Of a DNA stretch of 64,000 nucleotides, positions 33,456-42,114 are shown in pieces; position 1 is the first letter of the stretch, and each line of letters opens with the position of its first letter. Position numbers and translations under genes: made by a program. Source of the stretch: Clostridia bacterium (GTDB lineage: Bacteria; Bacillota; Clostridia; Oscillospirales; Acutalibacteraceae); contig JAFXAK010000007.1 in assembly GCA_017517135.1 (NCBI GenBank), positions 20,643-84,642 of the forward strand, given 5' to 3'. Under the pieces are notes generated by a model, which was given only the letters and a program-made list of their open reading frames with translations, ran no database searches and was not told the origin of the DNA.

Positions 33456-34352
33456 TTATTTTTCGATAGGAGGTAATAATTCATCAAGTGTATCTATAAA
33501 CACCTGCAAGAGAGGAGTTACTGCCTTACCTTTTAAGTATGTAAGCTGTGACCATTGTGACAGCTCGCAGTCCTCAACATTGATTTTTTTGAGCAGTCCC
33601 TTTTTTATGTCGTCTCTTACCATAAAAACGGGCAGCATTGTTACATAATTTGCTTCCTTTATAAGCTTCAATATTGTTTCCGTATTAGCAATTTCTATTG
33701 ACGGAGTTGCATACAGATTTCTTGCGGCAAGTTCATCATCAAACAGATATCTGTAGCCCTCGCCTATGGGCATAAGAATAAGCTTTTCGTTAATGATTTC
33801 CTCAAATCTTACAGTCTTTTTGTCTGCAAGTGCATTGTCGGGATTGGTTACGAAGATAATCGGCTCATTTTCTTCCCTTACTCTTACCCATTCCTTTCTC
33901 GGCACCTTGTAGTCAAGCATATATGCAATGTCAAGGTCATTTGAACGCATTTTTGCTTCGATTTCTCTTGCAGAGCCGACAGAAATGCTTATGTTGATAT
34001 TCGGAAATCGGCGGTTGAATTCTGGAAGAATGGAAATGAAAACAGTATTCAGTATTGAATCAACAATACCTAAATGTATCGTACCCTTCATCTGCTTGCT
34101 TTCTACCGCAAAATTTTCAGCTCTTTCCATAGCCTCAATAACCTTGCTTGCATAGTCAACAAAGTTCACTCCGTATTGGGTAAGCTTTATATTTTTTCCT
34201 ATTCTGTCAAAGAGGGGAAGCCCGAGCTCTGTTTCAAGCTGCTGCATCTGTACTGTTACGGCAGATTGCGAATAGCCGAGCATAAGTGCAGCCTTTGTGA
34301 AATTGTTAAGCTCCGACACCTTGAGAAAGGTTTTCAGATTTCTTACATCCAT
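33456..34352 (-). CDS. LysR-family transcriptional regulator
   Basis: A 298-residue LysR-type regulator. The winged helix covers residues 1-60 (MDVRNLKTFLKVSELNNFTKAA, GYSQSAVTVQMQQLE), and the effector-binding domain follows to the end. The ATG at 34352 is taken because the family start motif begins there; 14 extra open codons upstream are not conserved. It heads a run with the ThuA-like and radical SAM genes, so it is unusual in being co-directional with its possible targets rather than divergent. Confidence 0.92.
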   Translation of the reverse strand: MDVRNLKTFLKVSELNNFTKAALMLGYSQSAVTVQMQQLETELGLPLFDRIGKNIKLTQYGVNFVDYASKVIEAMERAENFAVESKQMKGTIHLGIVDSILNTVFISILPEFNRRFPNINISISVGSAREIEAKMRSNDLDIAYMLDYKVPRKEWVRVREENEPIIFVTNPDNALADKKTVRFEEIINEKLILMPIGEGYRYLFDDELAARNLYATPSIEIANTETILKLIKEANYVTMLPVFMVRDDIKKGLLKKINVEDCELSQWSQLTYLKGKAVTPLLQVFIDTLDELLPPIEK

Positions 34353-34420
34353 AATAACACATCCGTTTTTGCTTTGATTAAAAAATATTATCAATTTTAT
34401 TAAAAGTATTAATCAATCTT

Positions 34421-34448
34421 ATTATACAATAATAACGAAAAATGTCAA
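34421..34448 (-). promoter_or_regulatory. LysR gene promoter
   Basis: On the minus strand TTGACA (34448-34443), 16-base spacer, TATAAT (34426-34421), both boxes perfect. Confidence 0.8.
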
Positions 34449-34451
34449 TAA

Positions 34452-34492
34452 CAAAAAAAAGAGAGGTAACACGGAAATCTCCGTATTACCTC
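34452..34492 (-). terminator. Terminator of the secreted protein gene
   Basis: Arms GAGGTAACACGGA (34463-34475) and TCCGTATTACCTC (34480-34492) pair with one mismatch; on the minus strand a run of eight T follows. Confidence 0.88.
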
Positions 34493-34508
34493 TGTGTTAG
34501 CTTACAAT

Positions 34509-35588
34509 TTATGCAACAGTAGTAGCTGTGCCGAAGCCGAGCATTGCAAAGAACTCTGCGAAGAGAGAGGCGAACATTTCAAAAATGTTCTTTATCATTG
34601 TCATAACATCGCCGAGCATTGTGATTGTTTCGTTTTCCATAACGCCTACAACATAAACTGTTGTGTCGCCTACAACTGCGGGGATGTGATAATAGCCGTA
34701 TTCATCAGGCTGGGCGGGATCAAGCTTGCCGAGAAGTGTTGATGTGTCAAGACCTGTCCATCCGTAGCCATTGTAGATATATACCTCATACTGAGACATA
34801 TCATAGTCTTCGTCGATTTCAACATAGAAGCTGATGGGAGTGCCGTATTTTACTTTTACTGTATCCTTTTCGCCTGTTTTGTTGTATACGGTATAGCCTT
34901 CACCGGAGGGAAGATATACGGGGAAGGTTGTGAGATAATTGTTATAGCCCTTCCATGTGTCATAAGTGATGTCAGCAGCTGTTGTGAGCTGAACATAATG
35001 ATTGCCGTCACCGAAGGTTACAACAGCACCGTTCATATAAACATTGAAAAGAGAATCATCATACTTATTATGACCGAGTGTTGCTTCTTCTTCCTTGCCT
35101 ATTTCAGCCTTAACAAAGAGATAGCTGTTGAGGGGAACATAAACAGCATCTTCTTTTGAAGCATCCAATGCCTCGTATGGGATTTCTTTGTTTACATCGC
35201 CTGATACTGTATCTGCAAAAGCGTAGGAAACGGTTACTGCACCGTCTGTTGTTACATATTTGCTGAGCTGGTCAAATCTTACCTGAACAACAACATCACC
35301 TGAACCGGAAATGTTTTTTGCACCGACGAGAGTACCTTCAATATAAACATCGGAGCCTGAATATGTAATAATATCGCCGTTTACAACGAGCTTTCCGCCT
35401 TCTTCAACAATAAGGGCACCTTTGTTTGCAACATAAAGAGTGTCGCCTGACTTAACTGTATAGGTTTCGCCGTTTTTGATTATGAGTTTTTCGTTTTCTT
35501 TGATTGTTGTTTCTGCTGCAAAGCTCATAACGGGAATACTTGCAAGCAGCATAACAGCACAAAGAATTAATGCTAATACTTTTTTCAT
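34509..35588 (-). CDS. Secreted protein of unknown function
   Basis: A 359-residue exported protein. A signal peptide is clear (KKVLALILCAVMLLASIPVMSFAAE, cut near residue 25). The first part of the mature chain (about 27-90) has repeated short beta strands of the type NGETYTVKSGDTLYVANKG, like a small beta-solenoid. The rest is beta-rich with many Asp, Tyr and Gly; the last 35 residues are hydrophobic with several Phe and Met (MFASLFAEFFAMLGFG), perhaps an amphipathic membrane-binding helix. There is no sorting signal or enzyme motif that I recognise. Confidence 0.75.
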   Translation of the reverse strand: MKKVLALILCAVMLLASIPVMSFAAETTIKENEKLIIKNGETYTVKSGDTLYVANKGALIVEEGGKLVVNGDIITYSGSDVYIEGTLVGAKNISGSGDVVVQVRFDQLSKYVTTDGAVTVSYAFADTVSGDVNKEIPYEALDASKEDAVYVPLNSYLFVKAEIGKEEEATLGHNKYDDSLFNVYMNGAVVTFGDGNHYVQLTTAADITYDTWKGYNNYLTTFPVYLPSGEGYTVYNKTGEKDTVKVKYGTPISFYVEIDEDYDMSQYEVYIYNGYGWTGLDTSTLLGKLDPAQPDEYGYYHIPAVVGDTTVYVVGVMENETITMLGDVMTMIKNIFEMFASLFAEFFAMLGFGTATTVA

Positions 35589-35624
35589 TGGGTTGTCCTC
35601 CTGAAGAGATTTTTATACACTATA

Positions 35625-35653
35625 AGTATAAACAAAAACTTGCCAAAAGTCAA
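35625..35653 (-). promoter_or_regulatory. Promoter of the secreted protein gene
   Basis: On the minus strand TTGACT (35653-35648), 17-base spacer, TATACT (35630-35625). Confidence 0.75.
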
Positions 35654-35724
35654 CAGTTAATAAAATGCTGTTGTAAAAATTTTCAGATTAAAATTGTGCA
35701 AGTTTCCGTTTTTTTTATGCGCAG

Positions 35725-35753
35725 TTGAAAAAATACCGCAATAATGCTAAGAT
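35725..35753 (+). promoter_or_regulatory. Promoter of the DUF4091 gene
   Basis: TTGAAA (35725-35730), 17-base spacer, TAAGAT (35748-35753), with the start codon at 35784. Confidence 0.55.
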
Positions 35754-35783
35754 TTCCTTATAAACAAAATACGAGGTGTTGTT

Positions 35784-37397
35784 ATGGCTGTAAAAATTTC
35801 TGTTTTTTCATCTCTCGAAAAGATATTTTCCTGTCTGCCCTGTCCCGAAAAAGAGACAGACAGTTTGTATCTTATAAACGGTGAAAGAGGTGCGCTGCAG
35901 TTTGTTGTTGAAAGCGACGAGGATGTTGAAGCCCGGATAAAGGTAAAGAGCGGCATACAGGTGAAGCTTTTCAGAGTAGACGAAATATATTCTTCGTATA
36001 CCATTGATGACGAAAGAGAGAACTGCACGGTGCTCAATGACGCAAAGCCCGGTTACTATCCCGATTTACTTTCGCTTGTTCCCGACAGTATTTCACTCGA
36101 AAGGGGCAAAAAAGCAGTTTTCTGGCTTGAGGTTGATTCAACTGATGTTGATAAAAACGGATATTCTGTAGAATTTGCTGTTGAATGCAAGGATAACACC
36201 GTAAGCCGCACGGTAAATGTATACACCGCAAAGGAAAAGCTTCCCGCACAGCAGTTAAAGCATATGAACTGGTTTCATGCAGACTGCCTTGCCGATTTCT
36301 ACAAGGTTGAGGTTTTCAGCGAGGAGTTCTGGAGAATAGTTGAGAATTTTATTAAAAATGCGGTATCTCACGGCATAAACTGTCTGCTCACTCCTATTTT
36401 TACTCCTCCGCTTGACACAGAGGAGGGCGGCGAGAGAACAACCGTACAGCTTGTCGGTGTTACAAAAAAAGGCTATAACTATACCTTCGATTTTTCAAAG
36501 CTTGACCGTTGGGTAGATATGGCTATGAGAAACGGAGTGCAGTTCTTTGAAATTTCACATCTGTTCACTCAATGGGGTGCTGAATACTGTCCGAAAATTA
36601 TGGCAACAACCTCCACCGGCTACAGAAAAATCTTCGGCTGGGAAAACAAGGCTGACTCACAGGGCTATAAGAGCTTCTTAAGACAGTTTTCCGTTGCCTT
36701 CAAGGAATACACGGATAAAAAGGGAATAACAGACATCTGCTTTGTTCACACCTCAGATGAGCCGAACGATGACAATATCCGTACATATGCAAAGGCATCA
36801 AAGATAACACACGAATATTTTTCGGCTTACAGAGATATAGATGCGCTTTCTCATTTTGAGATTTTTGAATTAGGACTTGTGGGTACTCCCATTCCGAGTG
36901 AGAGAAATATAGAAGAGTTCAAAGGTAAGGTTGAAAACCTGTGGACATATTATTGCTGCGGACCTATAGACGATAATGCACCGAACAGATTTTTCTGCTT
37001 ACCGTCAATCCGTAACAGAATTTTAGGTGTTCTTTTGTATAAATATGACTGCGAGGGCTTTTTGCATTGGGGCTATAATTTCTATAACAGCCAGTATTCC
37101 AAGGAGCATATAAACCCCTTTGAGGTTTCCGATGCAGGCGGACATTTTCCCTCGGGCGACTCCTACATAGTTTACCCCGGTGAAAACGGACAGCCTTTAA
37201 GCTCATTAAGACAAAAGGTTTTTTACGAGGGGATACAGGACATAAGTGCTTTGAGATTACTCGAACAGCAGACCTCAAGAGAATATGCACTCGAATTTTT
37301 AGAAAAGCATTTAGGCGATATCAATTTCACAAATTATCCGCTTGATAATGAAACATTCCTGAGCTTCAGAAAAGCATTGGTTGAGGAAATAAAGTAA
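35784..37397 (+). CDS. DUF4091 (GH123-like) glycosidase-type protein
   Basis: A 537-residue protein of the DUF4091 family, related to glycoside hydrolase family 123 beta-N-acetylgalactosaminidases. The N-terminal beta domain covers about 1-150 and the barrel follows. Family hallmarks are HMNWFHADCLADFY (about 156-169), VHTSDEPNDDN (about 315-325, the Asp-Glu pair expected to be catalytic) and the C-terminal LHWGYNFYNSQYS, GGHFPSGDSYIVYPG and LRQKVFYEGIQD. No signal peptide is seen, so it is likely cytosolic, processing imported amino sugar glycans. Actual substrate is unknown. Confidence 0.85.
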   Translation: MAVKISVFSSLEKIFSCLPCPEKETDSLYLINGERGALQFVVESDEDVEARIKVKSGIQVKLFRVDEIYSSYTIDDERENCTVLNDAKPGYYPDLLSLVPDSISLERGKKAVFWLEVDSTDVDKNGYSVEFAVECKDNTVSRTVNVYTAKEKLPAQQLKHMNWFHADCLADFYKVEVFSEEFWRIVENFIKNAVSHGINCLLTPIFTPPLDTEEGGERTTVQLVGVTKKGYNYTFDFSKLDRWVDMAMRNGVQFFEISHLFTQWGAEYCPKIMATTSTGYRKIFGWENKADSQGYKSFLRQFSVAFKEYTDKKGITDICFVHTSDEPNDDNIRTYAKASKITHEYFSAYRDIDALSHFEIFELGLVGTPIPSERNIEEFKGKVENLWTYYCCGPIDDNAPNRFFCLPSIRNRILGVLLYKYDCEGFLHWGYNFYNSQYSKEHINPFEVSDAGGHFPSGDSYIVYPGENGQPLSSLRQKVFYEGIQDISALRLLEQQTSREYALEFLEKHLGDINFTNYPLDNETFLSFRKALVEEIK

Positions 37398-37439
37398 CCC
37401 CGGATTATTAAGCAAAACAATTTTTCAGGAGGAACAAAA

Positions 37440-40400
37440 ATGAAGGAATCAAAAATCAGAAAAAGCATAAGTAAGGGTATTTTGCTTCTTGTGTCAACTC
37501 TTATTATGCTCATTGTTTTCGCAGCAGGTGTTTTTGCTGCAACTCCGTATGAGATAACAAAATCCGATGGTGCTCTTGTCAGAACATCTTATTCTGAAAA
37601 AGCGTCCTCGGTAAGAAGAGAAGCAAAAGGAAATATCATATGGGTTGTATCAAGCACAAAAAACAGTGCAGGAAACATATGGTATCAGCTTTCTGACGGC
37701 AACTGGATTTATTCAGGTAACGTAAAAAGCCATTCCTGTTCCTGGACCTGGACAAGCGGTGTTAGTCCTACTTGTACAACTTATGGTATTAATTACTACA
37801 GATGTAACAAGTGCGGACAGACAACAAGTCAACACGCACTGCCTTACGGACATAAATTTAGCGGTAATGTCTGTACTGTCTGCGGAGACTGGAACAGCTC
37901 AAGCATTAAATCAAAATCAGCTGTAAATAATGTGAAATATTATGTAACTACTGATGGTGCAAAGGTACATTCAGGGCCTTATGGAGCCTGTGCTACAACG
38001 GCAACACTTTCCAGAGGTACTGAAATTTATGTTACAGAAATGCTTGTAAATGCAAGCAATAACACATGGTACAGATACAGCGGCGGTTATATTTTTTCAG
38101 ACTATGTGAAAGCACATAATTCCTGTGCATGGAACAGCGGCACGGTTACAAAGAAAGCAACCTGTACTGCATCGGGCACAAAGGTGCAATATTGTACTAT
38201 CTGTGGCAGAAGTCAGACAACAACACTTTCAAAGGTAAGTCACAAATTCAGTGGAAATGTATGTACAGTCTGTGGTGACTGGAACAGATCGAGTATTAAG
38301 TCAAGCTCATCGGTAAATAATGTCAAATATTATGTAACTACCAACGGAGCAAAGGTACATTCAGGCCCTTACGGTGCATGTGCCACCACAGCAACGCTTT
38401 CCAAGGGGAATGAAATTATTGTTACCGGAAAGTTTGTTAATGCAAGTGACAATGTATGGTATAAATACAGCGGCGGTTATATATTCGCGGATTATGTAAA
38501 GGCGCATAATTCTTGTAAGTGGAACAGCGGCACGGTTACAAAGAAAGCAACCTGTACTGCAACCGGTACAAAGGTATACACATGCACAATATGCTCAAAA
38601 ACCAGAACAGATACTATTTCCAAGGTAAGTCACAAATATGAAAATAATGTGTGTACTGTCTGCGGCGGCTGGAATACATCAAGCCTTAAATCAAGTAAAA
38701 CAGTAAACAATGTAAAATATTATGTAATAAAGGATGCTTCAAAAGTCCGCACAGGTCCTTATAACAGCTGTAAAATTGTAAACTCACTTTCCAAGGGAAC
38801 AGAAATTGTTGTTACCCGAAAGGTTGTGAATGCAAGCGGCAATACATGGTATAAATACAGCGGCGGCTACATATTTGGTGATTATGTAAAAGAGCATAAC
38901 TCCTGCAAATGGAACAGCGGTACTGTTACAAAGAAAGCAACCTGCGCTGCAACAGGTACAAAGGTATATACTTGCACTATCTGTTCAAAGACAAAAACAG
39001 AAGCTATTGCCAAGGTAAGCCACAAATATGAAAAAAATGTGTGTACAGTCTGTGGTGGCTGGAATACCTCGAGCCTTAAATCAAGCAAAACAGTAAATAA
39101 TGCAAAATATTGTGTGATTGTTGACGGAGCAAATGTCCGCACAGGACCGTACAATAGTTGCAAAACCGTAAAAAAACTTTCAAAAGGTACTGTAATTACA
39201 GTTACAAAGGAAGTTGTTAATGCAGATAAAAACACATGGTATAAACTTTCAGATGGCAATTGGATATACTCAGGAAATGTTACACAGCGTTTTACTATCA
39301 AATATAATGTTAATGGTGGTGAATCTTCTAATCCCAAGAGCAAGACATTCCTCATAGGAAGCAGTTTTACTATTACTACAGATAAGCCGACAAGAGTGGG
39401 TTATATATTTAAGGGTTGGGGAACATCCAAAACTACTACAAAAGTTTCCTATAATTCAGGTTCTTCTTATAAATTTACCAAGAGTATGACTCTTTATGCT
39501 GTGTGGGAAAAGTGCAGTCATGCAAAATATTACGGTGGTATCTGCACTACCTGTAAGTACGAATATAAATTAAAGGAAACCTCAATGTCTGCCGTTTACC
39601 GTGTTACCAACGGTAACGGTGCTACCGCATGGTCAAGACCTTACTCGCAAAACTCAAAAAAAGTCAAGGTTTACGATAAAGGGGCAGATCTTACAATCGT
39701 TGCGAAGGTAACAAATATCAACGAAAAAGGTAAATCTCACAACACTTGGTACAAGCTCAAGGACGGCTCATGGGTATTCTCAGGCAATGTCACAGAGCGC
39801 TTTATGGTCAAATATAACGCAAACGGAGGAAAAAACGCTCCCGACAAGCAGTATTTTCTTTCAGGTAAATCCGTAAAAATCACTTCTTCCAAGCCCACAA
39901 GAGAAAAGTATGTGTTCAAGGGCTGGGCAACAGACAGCGATTCGAAAAAGGTAAAATACAAGGCAGGCGACGAATACGATAAGGACAAGAACCTTTATCT
40001 TTATGCCGTATGGGAAAAGTGCAATCATAAATATAATGATCTGGGCAAATGTACGGTATGTAAATATACCTACACCATAACCGTTACAAAATCATCAGGA
40101 ACCGTTGTTGTTACCGAAAAAGATGGAGCCGTTATCAGAAACAAGCCCTACAGTGGCGGTTCAAAGGTCAGAACAGCCAAATATATGGAGCCGCTTACCA
40201 TTGTAGGATACACAATCAACGCTCACAATAATAAATGGTTTAAGCTTTCCGACGGCAACTGGATATTTGCAGGAAATGTTGAAAGCGGTCACAAGGTAAC
40301 CTATAAAGCCAACGGTGGTAAGAAAGCACCTGCTTCAACGGGCTTTGTATCAGGCAAGCTCACAATATCATCTGCTATTCCTACACGCAGCGGATATACT

Positions 40401-41762
40401 TTTATGGGTTGGTCAACTTCAAATACAGCCAAAACAGCCACCTACAAAACGGGAGATACCTACAAGGTAAAGAAAAATATCACTCTTTATGCCGTATGGA
40501 AAAGCTGTAACCATAACTACAAAAACAATTACGGTGTATGTAAAAACTGCAAGGCAGAGTATCCTCTTACAGTAACATCAACAAGCAACACCGTTTATGA
40601 AGTGGATAACAGAAACGGCACCTATTCATATAAAAGGCCCTATGCTAAGTCATCTGAAAAGGTAAAAAAATATTCCGACGAAAGCCTTCTTGTTGTAACA
40701 GGCTCTGCAAAGAACCAATACGGTGAAACCTGGTGCAAATTAAAGAACGGCAACTGGATTCTAAAAAGCGATCTTGAAAAGAAAACCACCTACAATACTA
40801 TGTATGATGTTTCCAAAAAGCTCTTTAGCGTTTTGGAAAAAACATCTTCAATATACTCAAAAAGCATTGACGGCATTTCCTATTATTCCATATCTTCCAA
40901 AAACGGCCGTGTATTTATAGCAGAATCTGCTTTTACGGAAAAAAGTAAGAACACCCAGCTTAAAAACGTAAATAAAAAAATCAATCAGACCCTCAACAGT
41001 GCCACAAACATTTCCACAGAGCAGACCTTTGTTTACAACAGGAAAAAGATAGTTGAAGTTCCGTCGACATCCTCAAACAGTACACCTTGCGCAAACAGCA
41101 AAAAAACTCATAACCATGTTCAGTGGGAACTTTATCTGCTTACCGTTGAAGCTGGAATTTCAGGCGGAAAGACCATTGTTACAAAATGCACCGTTGACGG
41201 TATCAGATGCTATGATTACTGTACTGCCTCCGAAGCCCTTGACACCAATCGCACTAATACCCTTCAAAGCAAAACAAGTATACGGCCTGTGTTCTCCGTA
41301 GGAGTAACTCCGATTGCCGATAAAAACGGTAAATCAACCGGCTATTACACAGACTTCCACCTCACCGGTAAGGGTAAAGAAGCAAAGAGCCTGACGCTCG
41401 ATGATTATGTTGATCTGACAACGGGCTTGATTGATGTGTTGGATTCGGCAGGCAAGGTTGCGATCAGCACCGAACCCGTATCAGCAGCAGTAAATATTTA
41501 TAAGCTTGCAAAGAGCACATGGAAGTTCTCGACCACCGCTAGCAAGCTTAACGCGTCTGCTGAATACAAATCAGCTGAGCACATATGGCTCAATAAGCTT
41601 TACTATAAGGACGAGCCGTCAAAGCTTCTGCGTATCTATGATATTAACACAAAATCTCCCATAAAGCTTCAGAATAAAGGCGATTATCTGAACATGGATA
41701 TCATGACTTATAACTTTAACGACAGCAAACAAAATATCAACTTCAGTCTCTCAATCAAATAA
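37440..41762 (+). CDS. Large secreted SH3/InlB-repeat protein
   Basis: A 1440-residue exported protein. The signal segment is residues 12-34 (LLLVSTLIMLIVFAAGVFA). About eight SH3-like units follow, recognisable by NTWYKYSGGYIF or WYKLSDGNWIYSGNV; between units 1-5 lie Cys-rich links with CTVCGDWN and ATCTATGTKVYTCTIC (paired CxxC, perhaps metal binding). Units 5-8 are joined by three InlB/Listeria-Bacteroides repeats ending in LYAVW (near residues 690, 860 and 1020). The last 350 residues are a different, non-repetitive domain with no family I know. No LPXTG or membrane anchor is seen, so wall binding would be by the SH3 units. A terminator and an intron remnant follow. Confidence 0.85.
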   Translation: MKESKIRKSISKGILLLVSTLIMLIVFAAGVFAATPYEITKSDGALVRTSYSEKASSVRREAKGNIIWVVSSTKNSAGNIWYQLSDGNWIYSGNVKSHSCSWTWTSGVSPTCTTYGINYYRCNKCGQTTSQHALPYGHKFSGNVCTVCGDWNSSSIKSKSAVNNVKYYVTTDGAKVHSGPYGACATTATLSRGTEIYVTEMLVNASNNTWYRYSGGYIFSDYVKAHNSCAWNSGTVTKKATCTASGTKVQYCTICGRSQTTTLSKVSHKFSGNVCTVCGDWNRSSIKSSSSVNNVKYYVTTNGAKVHSGPYGACATTATLSKGNEIIVTGKFVNASDNVWYKYSGGYIFADYVKAHNSCKWNSGTVTKKATCTATGTKVYTCTICSKTRTDTISKVSHKYENNVCTVCGGWNTSSLKSSKTVNNVKYYVIKDASKVRTGPYNSCKIVNSLSKGTEIVVTRKVVNASGNTWYKYSGGYIFGDYVKEHNSCKWNSGTVTKKATCAATGTKVYTCTICSKTKTEAIAKVSHKYEKNVCTVCGGWNTSSLKSSKTVNNAKYCVIVDGANVRTGPYNSCKTVKKLSKGTVITVTKEVVNADKNTWYKLSDGNWIYSGNVTQRFTIKYNVNGGESSNPKSKTFLIGSSFTITTDKPTRVGYIFKGWGTSKTTTKVSYNSGSSYKFTKSMTLYAVWEKCSHAKYYGGICTTCKYEYKLKETSMSAVYRVTNGNGATAWSRPYSQNSKKVKVYDKGADLTIVAKVTNINEKGKSHNTWYKLKDGSWVFSGNVTERFMVKYNANGGKNAPDKQYFLSGKSVKITSSKPTREKYVFKGWATDSDSKKVKYKAGDEYDKDKNLYLYAVWEKCNHKYNDLGKCTVCKYTYTITVTKSSGTVVVTEKDGAVIRNKPYSGGSKVRTAKYMEPLTIVGYTINAHNNKWFKLSDGNWIFAGNVESGHKVTYKANGGKKAPASTGFVSGKLTISSAIPTRSGYTFMGWSTSNTAKTATYKTGDTYKVKKNITLYAVWKSCNHNYKNNYGVCKNCKAEYPLTVTSTSNTVYEVDNRNGTYSYKRPYAKSSEKVKKYSDESLLVVTGSAKNQYGETWCKLKNGNWILKSDLEKKTTYNTMYDVSKKLFSVLEKTSSIYSKSIDGISYYSISSKNGRVFIAESAFTEKSKNTQLKNVNKKINQTLNSATNISTEQTFVYNRKKIVEVPSTSSNSTPCANSKKTHNHVQWELYLLTVEAGISGGKTIVTKCTVDGIRCYDYCTASEALDTNRTNTLQSKTSIRPVFSVGVTPIADKNGKSTGYYTDFHLTGKGKEAKSLTLDDYVDLTTGLIDVLDSAGKVAISTEPVSAAVNIYKLAKSTWKFSTTASKLNASAEYKSAEHIWLNKLYYKDEPSKLLRIYDINTKSPIKLQNKGDYLNMDIMTYNFNDSKQNINFSLSIK
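37851..39270 (+). repeat. 390-base in-frame tandem repeats
   Basis: The motif around CACAAATATGAAAA and its variants starts at 37851, 38241, 38631 and 39021, exactly 390 bases (130 codons) apart. Each unit holds one Cys-rich link and one SH3-like module. The identical period shows duplication of whole units; the first and last copies are the most altered. Confidence 0.9.
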
Positions 41763-41774
41763 CCAAGAAAAAAA

Positions 41775-41809
41775 CAGTCGGGTGTACAAAACACCTGACT
41801 GTTTTTGTT
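41775..41809 (+). terminator. Terminator of the large repeat protein gene
   Basis: Arms CAGTCGGGTGT (41775-41785) and ACACCTGACTG (41791-41801) pair with one wobble and are followed by TTTTTGTTG. The intron remnant begins directly at the end of this T run. Confidence 0.93.
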
Positions 41810-42106
41810 GTGTGCTCGGCACGCGTAATTACTTGGCGGTGGAAGTCCGCTATGCACTCGGTAGTAGGAAGCATTAGCCGAAGGCAAGGGGGGCCATCGC
41901 GAGGTGGAATCTGAAGGGTATAGGTTGAAAAGTGCCTCTGCGAGCAAAGTTCTGGATTGACGCGCAGAAATCGCATATAAGGCTGATTTGGGACGGACGA
42001 CTCTGCCAAACAAGAAGTCACAAGCAACAACTTATCGAAACGCCGTGTACGGGTCCGTACGCATGGTGTTGTGGGGGCAGTGGTTAGTCACCGCCTCCTA
42101 TTCGAT
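41810..42106 (+). mobile_element. ORF-less group II (IIC-like) intron remnant
   Basis: About 297 bases resembling the ends of bacterial group II introns. The 5' edge is GTGTGC at 41810; then come GCGGTGGAAGTCCGC (41836-41850) and a GCGA tetraloop stem CCATC-GCGA-GGTGG (41894-41907), as in domain I of Clostridia introns. The 3' part has a domain V-like hairpin (about 42040-42068, starting ACGCCGTGTACG with a CGC triad), then a short domain VI-like stem and the usual end CTATTCGAT at 42106. The reverse transcriptase gene and much of domains I-IV are missing. Placement directly behind a terminator stem is the known habit of class C introns. The edges are estimates. Confidence 0.75.
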
Positions 42107-42114
42107 TTTGTGAA

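Noticed and set aside
38882-39355. 157-codon minus-strand frame inside the repeat protein gene
   Set aside because: It lies antisense to in-frame 390-base repeats, and its own product repeats only because the sense strand does.
41708-42030. Two overlapping minus-strand frames over the intron remnant
   Set aside because: They cross the terminator hairpin and intron structures, lack ribosome sites and look like no protein; the region is better read as structured RNA.
41810-42106. tRNA or other standard small RNA gene
   Set aside because: No cloverleaf or T-arm GTTCGAATC-type sequence is present; the motifs fit a group II intron better.
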